This document shows, in pieces, positions 8,848 to 17,412 of a stretch of DNA of 64,000 bases; the first letter of the stretch is position 1; each line of letters begins with the position of its first letter. A program made the translations under genes and the position numbers. The notes beneath the pieces were generated by a model. That model was not told the DNA's origin and did not search any database. It saw nothing but the letters and a program-made list of their open reading frames with translations. The DNA comes from Paraburkholderia caledonica NBRC 102488. Its GTDB lineage: Bacteria; Pseudomonadota; Gammaproteobacteria; Burkholderiales; Burkholderiaceae. The stretch lies in assembly GCF_000685095.1 (NCBI RefSeq), contig NZ_BAYE01000002.1, positions 124,001 through 188,000 on the forward strand, in the 5' to 3' direction.

Positions 8848-9706
8848 CGACGATCGCCCCGGCGCCGCGCCGTGGTTGCTGTCGGGGCCGGCGCTGCTGC
8901 TCTTTGTCGGTCTCCTGCTGGTGCCGCTGCTGCTCACACTGATGCTGTCGTTCCGCGTGTTCAGCGATACGGCCGGCGTCACCGCAGCCTATACGCTCAC
9001 GAACTACTGGGAAGTGGTCAGCGACCCGTACTACGGCACGATCTTCCTGCGCACCGCGGGTTTGGCCTTCGCCGTCACGCTGCTGTCCATCGTGCTCGGC
9101 GTGCCCGAGACCATCGTGCTCGCACGGATGAAGCGTCCGTGGCAGTCGCTGTGTCTGCTGGTCGTACTGGGTCCTCTGCTCATTTCGGTGGTGGTGCGCA
9201 CGCTCGGCTGGCAGATTCTGCTCGGTAATAACGGTGTGCTCAACAATGTGCTCCAGTCGCTGCACGTCACCAGCGAGCCGATCCGTCTGGTATTCACCAT
9301 GACGGGCATGATCATCGCGCTCACTCACGTGCTCGTGCCGTTCATGGTGATGTCGGTCTGGGCAACCATGCAGAAGCTCGACCCGCAAGTGGAATGGGCA
9401 GGCCGCTCGCTCGGCGGCTCGCCGTTCGCGGTATTTCGCCGCGTGGTGCTGCCGCAGATCATGCCGGGCGTGCTGTCGGGCTCGATCATCGTGTTCGCGC
9501 TGTCGGCATCCGCTTTCGCCACGCCTGCGCTGATCGGCGGGCGACGCCTGAAGGTAGTCGCCACCGCCGCCTACGACGAATTCCTGGGCACGCTCAACTG
9601 GCCCCTCGGCGCGAGCATCGCCGTGCTGCTGCTGATCGCCAACGTGGCCATCGTGATGGGCTGCAGTCGAGTCGCCGAACGCCGTTTCCGGCACATCTTC
9701 GATTGA
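8834..9706 (+). CDS. ABC transporter permease 1 (PotB-like)
   Basis: 290 aa with about six membrane segments, the first being LLLFVGLLLVPLLLTLMLSF. The EAA loop motif is near residues 185-205 (WAGRSLGGSPFAVFRRVVLP), where it contacts the ATPase. Overlaps the ATPase gene by 14 bp and is followed 16 bp later by the second permease. Belongs to the PotB half of spermidine/putrescine-type importers. Confidence 0.92.
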   Translation: MATLDDDRPGAAPWLLSGPALLLFVGLLLVPLLLTLMLSFRVFSDTAGVTAAYTLTNYWEVVSDPYYGTIFLRTAGLAFAVTLLSIVLGVPETIVLARMKRPWQSLCLLVVLGPLLISVVVRTLGWQILLGNNGVLNNVLQSLHVTSEPIRLVFTMTGMIIALTHVLVPFMVMSVWATMQKLDPQVEWAGRSLGGSPFAVFRRVVLPQIMPGVLSGSIIVFALSASAFATPALIGGRRLKVVATAAYDEFLGTLNWPLGASIAVLLLIANVAIVMGCSRVAERRFRHIFD

Positions 9707-9722
9707 GCGAAGGAGAGCGATC

Positions 9723-10520
9723 ATGAAACAGAACGGCATTCTCGGGCTCGTCTACAACGCATTTTTCCTGAGCTTCATTCTTGCGCCCCTCGTCGTGGTG
9801 ATGCTCGTCGCTTTCACTGACAAGGGCTTTATCTCGATGCCGTTCGACGGCGCGTCGCTGCGCTGGTTTCGCGCGATCATCGAGAACGGCGACATTGTCT
9901 CGGCCTTCTGGCTATCGGTGCGGCTTGCGTTCGCGGCCGCGACCATCGGCGTGCTGCTCGCGGTGCCCGCCGCGCTCGCCATCGCGCGCTATCGCTTTCC
10001 TGGCCGCGCCGCGCTCACGAGCTTCTTTCTTTCACCGATGATGATTCCCGCCGTCGTGCTCGGCATCGCGTTTCTGCGCTTTCTGTCGCTGCTGCATCTG
10101 TCCGGCTCGTTCTGGTCGCTGGTGTGCGCGCATGTGGTCATCGTGCTGCCGTATGCGCTGCGTCTCGCGTTGTCGTCGGCAGTCGGGCTCGATCGCGATG
10201 CACAACGCGCCGCGCTCTCCTGCGGGGCAAGCCGCTTCACCGCGTTTCGCCGCGTGGTCCTGCCGATGATCCGCACCGGCGTAGCGGGCGGTTGGGTGCT
10301 CTCGTTCATCCAGAGTTTCGACGAACTCACGATGACCATCTTCGTCGCAACACCGGGCACAACCACCCTGCCCGTCGCCATGTACAACCAGATCGCGCAG
10401 ACGATCGATCCGCTCGTCGCTTCGGTGTCGGCGGTGCTGATCGTGGGCACGGTCCTGCTGATGGTCCTGCTCGATCGCATGGTCGGACTGGACCGCATTC
10501 TGATCGGAGAAGCGCAATGA
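9723..10520 (+). CDS. ABC transporter permease 2 (PotC-like)
   Basis: 265 aa with about six membrane segments. The EAA motif reads ALSCGASRFTAFRRVVLP near residues 160-177. A GGAGAG ribosome site precedes the ATG. The stop codon overlaps the ATG of the FAD oxidase gene (ATGA), so transporter and enzyme are translationally linked, which supports the imported compound being the oxidase substrate. Confidence 0.92.
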   Translation: MKQNGILGLVYNAFFLSFILAPLVVVMLVAFTDKGFISMPFDGASLRWFRAIIENGDIVSAFWLSVRLAFAAATIGVLLAVPAALAIARYRFPGRAALTSFFLSPMMIPAVVLGIAFLRFLSLLHLSGSFWSLVCAHVVIVLPYALRLALSSAVGLDRDAQRAALSCGASRFTAFRRVVLPMIRTGVAGGWVLSFIQSFDELTMTIFVATPGTTTLPVAMYNQIAQTIDPLVASVSAVLIVGTVLLMVLLDRMVGLDRILIGEAQ

Positions 10521-11668
10521 CATTGACAAGCACCGCCGCGAGTCCCGATATGCTCGCGGACGTGGTCGTCATAGGCGGCGGCCTCGTGGGTTCGGCCGTG
10601 GCCTACGGACTCGCTCGCGAAGGCGCGCGCGTAACCGTGCTGGACGAGGACGACGGCGGCTTTCGCGCGTCACGCGGCAATTTCGGCCTTGTCTGGATCC
10701 AGGGCAAGGGTTATGGCCTGTCTCCATATGCACGCTGGTCGCGCAGTTCGGCCACGCGCTGGCCGCAACTCGCGCTGGCGCTGCGGGACGAGAGCGGCAT
10801 AGACGTCGCGCTAAAGCAGCCGGGCGGCTTCCATTTCTGCTTCAACGACGAAGAACTCGCCGAACGCGACAAGCGCCTCTCTACCCTGCAAGCCGAACTG
10901 GGCGATTACCCGTATCAGATGCTCGATGCCGCCGAAGTCCGCGCGCGCATTCCGCAAGTCGGGCCTGCAGTAATCGGCGCGAGTTACACGCCGATGGACG
11001 GCCACGTGAACCCGCTCAAGCTGTTGCGCGCGCTGCATACCGCAATGCAGGCTCGTGGCGTGCGCCTCGTGTCGAGCGAGCGGGCGCAGCGCATCGAGCC
11101 GCAAGCGCACGGCTTCGTCGTGCACGGGAAACGCGGGACCTATCGAGCTGCAAAGGTCGTGCTTGCGGCGGGACTCGGCAATCGCGCGCTCGCGCCGTTC
11201 GTCGGGCTCGACGCGCCGGTCGCGCCCAATCGCGGCCAGGTGCTGGTGAGCGAGCGTGTTGCGCCGTTTCTCCACTATCCGACGCTCAACGTGCGCCAGA
11301 CCGACGAGGGCAGCCTGCAGTTCGGCGATTCGATGGAAGAAGTCGGCTTCGACGATTTCACGACTACGCATGTGCTTGCCGACATCGCCCGGCGTGGCGT
11401 GCGTGCATTCCCGATGCTGCAACACGTGCGGCTTGTGCGCATGTGGGCCGCGTTGCGCGTCTACAGTCCCGACGGCTTTCCGATCTACGACCAGTCCCAG
11501 GCGCATCCCGGCGCGTTCGTCGTCACTTGCCATAGCGGCGTGACGCTGGCGGCCGCGCATGCGCTGCGCGTCGCGCCGTGGATCATGGGCGCGCCGATGC
11601 CCGGCGAACTGCCCACCTTCTCCGCGCGACGCTTCGAGCACGCGCGAGAGCTGATTCCCGCACATTGA
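10517..11668 (+). CDS. FAD-dependent amine/D-amino acid oxidase-type subunit
   Basis: 383 aa. The DAO-type FAD-binding motif VVVIGGGLVGSAVAYGLA is near residues 16-33. The fold and length fit the beta subunit of HcnC/opine oxidase/D-hydroxyproline dehydrogenase families, which oxidise the C-N bond of an amino acid or opine. It is followed by a 2Fe-2S protein and an FAD/NAD(P)-type subunit, together the three parts of an HcnABC-like dehydrogenase. The start at 10517 is fixed by the 4-bp overlap with the permease. The substrate is unknown. Confidence 0.85.
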   Translation: MTLTSTAASPDMLADVVVIGGGLVGSAVAYGLAREGARVTVLDEDDGGFRASRGNFGLVWIQGKGYGLSPYARWSRSSATRWPQLALALRDESGIDVALKQPGGFHFCFNDEELAERDKRLSTLQAELGDYPYQMLDAAEVRARIPQVGPAVIGASYTPMDGHVNPLKLLRALHTAMQARGVRLVSSERAQRIEPQAHGFVVHGKRGTYRAAKVVLAAGLGNRALAPFVGLDAPVAPNRGQVLVSERVAPFLHYPTLNVRQTDEGSLQFGDSMEEVGFDDFTTTHVLADIARRGVRAFPMLQHVRLVRMWAALRVYSPDGFPIYDQSQAHPGAFVVTCHSGVTLAAAHALRVAPWIMGAPMPGELPTFSARRFEHARELIPAH

Positions 11669-11675
11669 ATTCGAC

Positions 11676-12059
11676 ATGACTACTCAATCGACTCATATGC
11701 CGACTCACGCCCTTTTCAAGCCGCTGGACGGCGCGCAAGGTGCGGCCGCCACCCCCGTCGCAATCTGGTTCAACGATCAGCCGCTAACCGTGCCAGATGG
11801 CCGCTCCGTCGCGGCAGCGCTGCTCGCCGCGGGCGTTTCGCGGTTTCGCGCGACGCCGGTTTCGGGCGCTCCGCGCGCACCGTTCTGCATGATGGGCGCG
11901 TGCTTCGAATGCCTCGTCGAGATAGACGGCGTGCCGAGCCGCCAGGCCTGCATGGTCGAGGTCAAGGCGGGCATGCGAATCCGCTCGCAGGAAGGCGCGC
12001 GCGATCTGCCGCCTGCGGACCTGACAGATGTACCTTTGGAGAACGCCCATGGCCGCTGA
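11676..12059 (+). CDS. 2Fe-2S ferredoxin-like subunit of the FAD dehydrogenase (HcnA-like)
   Basis: 127 aa. The cluster ligands are visible at about residues 71-90: C-x4-C-x2-C (CMMGACFEC) and a fourth Cys in RQACM, the plant-ferredoxin-like arrangement of HcnA, SoxA N-terminal and opine oxidase proteins. It would pass electrons between the flavin subunits. It follows the FAD subunit by 7 bp and overlaps the next subunit by 11 bp. Confidence 0.88.
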   Translation: MTTQSTHMPTHALFKPLDGAQGAAATPVAIWFNDQPLTVPDGRSVAAALLAAGVSRFRATPVSGAPRAPFCMMGACFECLVEIDGVPSRQACMVEVKAGMRIRSQEGARDLPPADLTDVPLENAHGR

Positions 12060-13455
12060 TTTTGTTTCTGAAGCAGTGGACGTCGTCGTGATCGGCGCCG
12101 GTCCCGCAGGCATGAGCGCGGCCACGCGCACGGCGCGCGCCGGGCTAAAGACGGTGCTGATCGACGAACAGGACGCCGTGGGCGGCCAGATCTATCGCGG
12201 CATCGGCCGCGCCGACGCGCGCCGCAAGGAGATTCTCGGAGCCGATTACGCGGCGGGCGCGGCAATCGCCGATGCATTCGCCGCCTCCGGCGCGCGTCAC
12301 GTGACCAACGCAACTGTGTGGCAAGTCACGCGCGAGCGGGGCATCAATTATCTGAAAGACGGCAAGATCGGCAGCTTTGACGCACAGCGCGTGATTCTCG
12401 CGAGCGGCGCACTCGAGCGCCCGTTTCCGATCCCCGGCTGGACGCTGCCTGGTGTGCTGACCGCGGGCGCAGCGCAGATCCTGTTGAAGAGCGCGGGCGA
12501 AGTGCCTGCCGCACCGCCGGTGCTGGCGGGCTGCGGACCGCTGCTGTACCTGCTCGGCTGGCAATACGTCCGCGCTGGCGTTCCGATCCGCGCGCTCGTC
12601 GATACCACACGCCACGAGGATCGCTGGCGCGCGAAACGTCACATGCTTTCGGCGCTGCGCGCGTGGCCGTTCCTGAGCAAAGGCCTGCAACTGATCCGAA
12701 CGCTGCGCAATGCCGGCGTGCCCATTTTCGAGGCGGCCGACGACTTGCGCGTGGAAGCGCGCGTCGGCGCCGATCATGTGGAGCGCGCCGCCGCGCTTCA
12801 CTTCACGACCCAAGGCAGCGCGCATCGTCTTGAAGCCGATGTGATTCTTCTGCATCAGGGCGTGGTGCCGAACACGCAATTCACGCAGGCGTTGCGCGCG
12901 TCGCACCGCTGGGACAACGACCAACTCTGCTTCGCCCCGAAAGTGGACGCGTGGGGCGAGCTGGACGTGCCCGGCATTTTCATCGCCGGCGATGGTGCGG
13001 GCATTGGCGGCGCGCAGGCGGCGGCCTTGCAGGGCGCACTCGCCGGCCTCGCGGCAGCCGCGCAACTCGGCGCGATTACCGCCACCGCACGCGATGCGCA
13101 AGCCGTCGAGCACCGCCGCGACCTCGCGGGCGTCATGCGTATCCGGCCGTTTCTCGACAGCCTTTACCGCCCTCGCGACATCAACCGCATTCCGCGCGAC
13201 GAGACGATTGTGTGCCGTTGCGAGGAAGTCACTGCGGGCGAATTGCGCAAGTTCGTCGAGTTGGGCTGCGTCGGGCCGAATCAGGCCAAGTCGTTCGGAC
13301 GCTGCGGCATGGGTCCGTGTCAGGGGCGCATGTGCGGGCTGACGGTGACGGAGGTGATCGCCGACGCGCGCCGCGTCTCGCCCGCCGAAGTCGGCTACTA
13401 CCGCATCCGTCCGCCGATCAAGCCCCTCACGCTTGGAGAACTGGCCGGTGAATGA
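12049..13455 (+). CDS. FAD/NAD(P)-binding oxidoreductase subunit with BFD-like 2Fe-2S domain (HcnB-like)
   Basis: 468 aa from the ATG at 12049, with TTTGGAG just before it. N-terminal Rossmann motif VVVIGAGPAGMSAATRTA near residues 10-27, second dinucleotide region near 150-190, and a C-terminal cysteine-rich domain (IVCRCEEVT, later CGMGPCQGRMCG) that fits a BFD-like 2Fe-2S site. This matches the alpha subunit of HcnB/NoxA/OoxA-type opine or hydrogen cyanide synthase complexes. It overlaps the genes on both sides (11 bp and 8 bp). Confidence 0.87.
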   Translation: MAADFVSEAVDVVVIGAGPAGMSAATRTARAGLKTVLIDEQDAVGGQIYRGIGRADARRKEILGADYAAGAAIADAFAASGARHVTNATVWQVTRERGINYLKDGKIGSFDAQRVILASGALERPFPIPGWTLPGVLTAGAAQILLKSAGEVPAAPPVLAGCGPLLYLLGWQYVRAGVPIRALVDTTRHEDRWRAKRHMLSALRAWPFLSKGLQLIRTLRNAGVPIFEAADDLRVEARVGADHVERAAALHFTTQGSAHRLEADVILLHQGVVPNTQFTQALRASHRWDNDQLCFAPKVDAWGELDVPGIFIAGDGAGIGGAQAAALQGALAGLAAAAQLGAITATARDAQAVEHRRDLAGVMRIRPFLDSLYRPRDINRIPRDETIVCRCEEVTAGELRKFVELGCVGPNQAKSFGRCGMGPCQGRMCGLTVTEVIADARRVSPAEVGYYRIRPPIKPLTLGELAGE

Positions 13456-14635
13456 CACGACCGTCATCCAGGAAGCCGACGCGCTCGTGGTCGGCGGCGG
13501 GCTGCACGGTACGAGCAGCGCGCTTCATCTCGCGCGCCGCGGCGCGAAGGTGATCGTGCTCGAAGCCGATTACGTCGCGCGTCATTCGTCGGGTGTCAAC
13601 GCAGGCGGCGTGCGAACGCTGGGCCGTCCGTTGCCCGAAATCCCGCTTGCGCTGATGTCGCGTGAAATCTGGCATGGCATGACCGACCTGCTCGGCGAGG
13701 ATGGCGGCTTCGTGCCTTCAGGCCAGTTGAAGATCGCCGAGACCGACGACGAACTGCAAGCATGCCGCGAGCGCGTTGCGCTGCTCGAATCGCACGGTTT
13801 CACACACGAGAAAGTGATCGACCGCGACACCGTGCTCGAACTCGAACCGGCGCTCGCGCGGCACGTCACAGGCGGAATCTGGGTCGAGCGCGACGGCTAT
13901 GCACTGCCCTTTCGAACCACGACGGCGTTCCGCCTCGCGGCCCAGCGCCTTGGCGCCCGTTTTCTGGAAGGCACGGCCGTGCACCGCATCGAACAACGCG
14001 GCACCCGCTGGCTCGCCTTCACGCCGCGCGGCACCTTCGGCGCGGAGAAGCTGCTCGTCACCGCGGGCGCGTGGTCCGGCGACCTGGCGAAGCAGGTGGG
14101 CGAGCCCGTGCCGGTGCACCCTGAAGGTCTGATGCTGATGGTCACGCATCGCGTCGCGCCGTTCTGTCATGCCACGCTCGGTGCAACCGGCCGTCCGTTG
14201 TCGTTCAAGCAGTTCGACAACGGCACCGTGGTGATCGGCGGCAAGCTGATCGGTCTCGCCGATCTGTCGAGCCGTCACGGCGAAGTCGACTTCGCACGGC
14301 TAGTGCGCAGTGCACGGACGGTGACCGACCTCTTTCCTCATCTGCGCAATCTCGGCGTGAACCGTGCGTGGGCCGGCGTGGAGGCCTTCACCGAAGACGA
14401 ACTGCCAGTCATCTCCGCAAGCCGCAAGGCGTCGAACCTGTACTACTCGTTCGGCTATTGCGGCAGCGGCTTTCAGCTCGGACCCGGTTGCGGCAAGCTC
14501 GTGTCCGAGCTGATGCTCGACGGCACGCCGTCCATTTCGCTGGATGCCTTCGGAATCGACCGGTTCGAGCGCGGCGCGGCTTCTTCTTCGTCTGCGGCTT
14601 CGTCTGCGAGCGCGGCGCATCTCGTCACGCAATAA
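13448..14635 (+). CDS. FAD-dependent oxidoreductase (sarcosine oxidase beta/DAO family)
   Basis: 395 aa from the GTG at 13448, which has GGAG ten bases before it; a TTG at 13433 is a longer alternative. FAD motif ALVVGGGLHGTSSALHLARR near residues 11-30 and a DAO C-terminal segment (YYSFGYCGSGFQLGPGCGK). It is a second DAO-type enzyme beside the three-part dehydrogenase and may act on the primary amine product or on a different isomer. The C-terminal 15 residues are a Ser/Ala tract encoded by a TTC/TCG-rich low-complexity run, probably disordered. Confidence 0.85.
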   Translation: MNDTTVIQEADALVVGGGLHGTSSALHLARRGAKVIVLEADYVARHSSGVNAGGVRTLGRPLPEIPLALMSREIWHGMTDLLGEDGGFVPSGQLKIAETDDELQACRERVALLESHGFTHEKVIDRDTVLELEPALARHVTGGIWVERDGYALPFRTTTAFRLAAQRLGARFLEGTAVHRIEQRGTRWLAFTPRGTFGAEKLLVTAGAWSGDLAKQVGEPVPVHPEGLMLMVTHRVAPFCHATLGATGRPLSFKQFDNGTVVIGGKLIGLADLSSRHGEVDFARLVRSARTVTDLFPHLRNLGVNRAWAGVEAFTEDELPVISASRKASNLYYSFGYCGSGFQLGPGCGKLVSELMLDGTPSISLDAFGIDRFERGAASSSSAASSASAAHLVTQ

Positions 14636-14713
14636 GCGGTTCCCTTTTTGCTCCGTCGCGCGTTTCATGAGCGCGCGCGGCGGCTTCGTTCGACCTCAAC
14701 CAGAGACATTGTC

Positions 14714-15067
14714 ATGACCGATATTGTTCGCATCGAAACCAATCAACGCATGAGCCGCGTCGTCAAGGCTGCCGGCCTCGTATTCATCGGCGGCCAGACT
14801 TCCGCAGATCACACGCCGGACGTGAAAGTGCAGACCGCGAAGGTGCTGGAGAAGATCGACGGCTTCCTGGAGAAGGCCGGGATCGACAAGACGAGACTCG
14901 TTTCTGCCCAGGTATGGCTCGCGGATATTGCGCGCGACTTCGGCGGCATGAACGAGGTGTGGGACGCGTGGGTTCCGCAAGGTTGCGCGCCCACGCGCGC
15001 CACCGTGCAAGCGCAGCTTGCCGCGCCGGAATTGCTGGTGGAGATCGCCGTGGTAGCGCTCGGCTGA
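14714..15067 (+). CDS. RidA-family imine deaminase
   Basis: 117 aa. The start at 14714 gives MTDIVRIETNQRMSRVVKAA. The YjgF/YER057c/UK114 fold is shown by VFIGGQTSAD and the C-terminal PELLVEIAVVAL; the usual catalytic Arg appears in CAPTRATVQAQL. RidA proteins hydrolyse 2-imino acids to 2-oxo acids and ammonia. As last gene of the operon it would finish the reaction begun by the FAD oxidases, good evidence that the substrate is an amine or amino acid oxidised to an imine. Confidence 0.9.
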   Translation: MTDIVRIETNQRMSRVVKAAGLVFIGGQTSADHTPDVKVQTAKVLEKIDGFLEKAGIDKTRLVSAQVWLADIARDFGGMNEVWDAWVPQGCAPTRATVQAQLAAPELLVEIAVVALG

Positions 15068-15258
15068 GACTGGTCGAGAGGCGGCACGTGAGCGCGACTG
15101 CCGTTTCGCTCATGCGCCGGAGTCCGATCCTGCCCGGATTACCGTCGAGCCGACCCGACGTTTAGGACTGTCGCTCGCAAGACAGATCGTCCATGGCAAT
15201 ATTCGGTTGCCGGCCCGCTCTTCGAGCGAGGCCTGTATCAACGCAACAGGAAACCTCC

Positions 15259-16140
15259 ATGGACGACGACGTCAGCGCCTTCAACGGCCTGCGCCCGCGC
15301 TTGCAGAAAATCGCTTATCGGATGCTCGGCTCCGTAGCGGAAGCCGAAGACATCGTGCAGGACGTCTGGCTGCGCTGGCATGCGGCCGCCCGCGAAAAAA
15401 TCGACAACGCGGAAGCATGGCTCGTCGCGGTCACGACCCGCGTGTCCATCGACCGCTTGCGCGCTGCCAAAACGCAGCGCGAGCACTATAAGGGCATCTG
15501 GTTGCCCGAACCCCAAATGACCGGCTCGCCCGCTACGCCCGAGGAGGCGGTCGAACGCAGCGACGACGTTTCCGTCGCGTTCCTGATGCTGCTGGAACGG
15601 CTGACGCCCGAAGCGCGCGCCGCCTTCCTGTTACGCGAAGTTTTCGATGCCGACTACGACGAAGTGGCCCGCGCGATCGGCAAGAGCGAGGCGGCCTGCC
15701 GGCAGCTCGTGAGCCGTGCCAAAGGCCAACTTCGCGATGAGCGTGCGCGCAATGCCGTGCCGCAGGAGACGCATCATCGTCTTTTGCGGATGTTCGCGCA
15801 GGCTGTCGAGCGTGGCGACTTCCCCGCGATCAACGCGTTACTCGCCGAAGACGCCATGCTGATCGGCGACGGCGGCGGCAAAGTGCCGAGCGCGCCCCAG
15901 CCGATGCTCGGCGGCCGCAGAATCGCGCAGCTGTTCTACGCGTCATCGCGCCGCTATGGCAGCGAACTCAGTATCAGGCTCGTGGTACTCAACGGTGAGT
16001 GGGCGCTGCTGCGCTTTTTCGAAGGCAAGCTCGAATCGGCACAAGCGGTCGAAACGGACAATGAGCGCATTGTCCGCATCCTCGTGCAGCGCAATCCCGA
16101 GAAGCTCGCGCGCCTTGCCGCGGCCTGTTCGAACGGTTGA
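15259..16140 (+). CDS. ECF41-type sigma factor with SnoaL-like C-terminal domain (SigJ-like)
   Basis: 293 aa from the ATG giving MDDDVSAFNGLRPRLQKIAY. Sigma region 2 (about residues 10-80, AEAEDIVQDVWLRW) and region 4 (about 110-160, FLLREVFDADYDEVARAIGK) are followed by a 125-residue SnoaL-like domain. The three marks of the ECF41 group are present: WLPEP in the linker, DGGGK, and NPEKL near the C-terminus. ECF41 factors usually lie next to one oxidoreductase or epimerase target; the SDR gene at 17413 is the nearest candidate. No anti-sigma gene is seen; in this group the C-terminal domain does the regulation. Confidence 0.9.
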   Translation: MDDDVSAFNGLRPRLQKIAYRMLGSVAEAEDIVQDVWLRWHAAAREKIDNAEAWLVAVTTRVSIDRLRAAKTQREHYKGIWLPEPQMTGSPATPEEAVERSDDVSVAFLMLLERLTPEARAAFLLREVFDADYDEVARAIGKSEAACRQLVSRAKGQLRDERARNAVPQETHHRLLRMFAQAVERGDFPAINALLAEDAMLIGDGGGKVPSAPQPMLGGRRIAQLFYASSRRYGSELSIRLVVLNGEWALLRFFEGKLESAQAVETDNERIVRILVQRNPEKLARLAAACSNG

Positions 16141-16244
16141 ATCCAGATGCGGCGCGCGGCGCCGGCCACGCAAAACCGCGGACGATGTCACAAACGGCGC
16201 GACTGATACGTCTAGCCGGTTTTAGACCTCACGAGTCGCGCCGC

Positions 16245-17255
16245 ATGTCAGATTACCGATCACCTCGCCCTGTAGCCGGCAGCCAGGACCCGTTCGCGAG
16301 CAGCTTTGCGACCACCTATGCCGGCGTCGTTTCATTCCTGGCCGTCGCCAATGAAGGCAGTTTCGCCCGCGCGGGCGATCGCCTCGGCATCGGCCGCTCC
16401 TCCGTTAGCCGCAATGTGCAGAAGCTCGAAGCGCAACTCGAAGTGCGGCTGTTCCTGCGCACGACCCGCAGCACATCGCTCACACGCGAGGGCGAACTCT
16501 TCTATGAGAGCTGCCAGCCCGGCATCGAGCGTATCGTGGCGGCGCTCGACGGCATGCGCGATCTGCGCAGCGGGCCGCCGCGCGGGCATTTGCGCATTGC
16601 GTCGACGTCGGGCTTCGGCCGCAAGATCGTCGCGCCGCTATTGCGAGACTTTCACTCGCGCTATCCCGGCATCACGCTCGAACTGCTGCTGAACGATCGC
16701 CCGGCCGACTTCACCGCCGACCGCGTGGACGTGTCGTTCCGCGACGGGCGCATGGAAGACAGCGGGATCGTCGCGCGGCAGCTCACTGCGATGCAGATGA
16801 TCGTCTGCGCATCGCCCGCCTATGCGCGCCAGCACGGTCTGCCGCGCCACGTCGACGAGCTTGCGGGTCATCGCTGCATCAACCTGCGCAACGCCTCTGG
16901 CCGCGTCAAGGACTGGCAGTTCAAGGTGGACGGCAGCCCCCTGCGGCATCAGCCCGCCGCACAGCACACGTACAACGACCCTGACCTGATCCTGCAGGCG
17001 GTGCTCGACGGTCTCGGCATCGCACAATTGCCGGCTTATCAGGTGCGTGACCTGCTTCGCGAGCGGCAGTTGCTGAGTTGCCTCGCGCAGTTTGCGCCCG
17101 ACGACGAAGGTCACTACATCTGCTATCTGAGCCGCCAGCACCTTCCGGCCCGCATCCGCGTTTTCGTCGACTATATGATCGAGCAAACGCGCGCGATGAA
17201 TCCGCCATGCGACACGACGGTGACGTCGGCGCCGGCTTTATCGACGGTCGAGTGA
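16245..17255 (+). CDS. LysR-family transcriptional regulator
   Basis: 336 aa from the ATG giving MSDYRSPRPVAGSQDPFASS; longer starts are possible. HTH region FLAVANEGSFARAGDRLGIG with SSVSRNVQKLEAQLEVRLF at about residues 28-68, then a CrgA-type effector domain (VDVSFRDGRMEDSGIVARQL). It lies between the ECF41 sigma gene and the NmrA-like SDR on the same strand. Target not evident. Confidence 0.88.
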   Translation: MSDYRSPRPVAGSQDPFASSFATTYAGVVSFLAVANEGSFARAGDRLGIGRSSVSRNVQKLEAQLEVRLFLRTTRSTSLTREGELFYESCQPGIERIVAALDGMRDLRSGPPRGHLRIASTSGFGRKIVAPLLRDFHSRYPGITLELLLNDRPADFTADRVDVSFRDGRMEDSGIVARQLTAMQMIVCASPAYARQHGLPRHVDELAGHRCINLRNASGRVKDWQFKVDGSPLRHQPAAQHTYNDPDLILQAVLDGLGIAQLPAYQVRDLLRERQLLSCLAQFAPDDEGHYICYLSRQHLPARIRVFVDYMIEQTRAMNPPCDTTVTSAPALSTVE

Positions 17256-17412
17256 ACCGCGAGTTCTTCAGACGGATGCGCACGGTGCCGGATCGCGATT
17301 GGTGCAGTAAGGACAACACCGTGAGTGCCTGCACGGGCCTCGCGTCACGCCCGGCGTCCGCCTACCATGAAGCTATGCGGCGTCTTGCCGTTAATTACGA
17401 GAGGTCTCGATC

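Noticed and set aside
8399..9739. 446-codon leftward frame opposite the ABC transporter genes
   Set aside because: The rightward frames have all ABC motifs; the opposite frame is a His/Arg/Gln-rich antisense by-product of GC-rich codons. The same holds for other long antisense frames at 6589-8034, 12145-13467, 26900-28162 and 54218-55264.
10517..13455. D-hydroxyproline dehydrogenase
   Set aside because: Similar three-part enzymes exist, but the epimerase, deaminase and semialdehyde dehydrogenase genes expected for hydroxyproline use are absent.
11676..14635. Hydrogen cyanide synthase hcnABC
   Set aside because: Subunit types match, but the linked amine importer, second DAO enzyme and RidA indicate catabolism of an amine or amino acid rather than cyanide formation from glycine.
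15170..15191. TGTC...CGTC pair upstream of the ECF41 gene as an autoregulated promoter
   Set aside because: The -35-like part departs from TGTCACA and the spacing is several bases too short.
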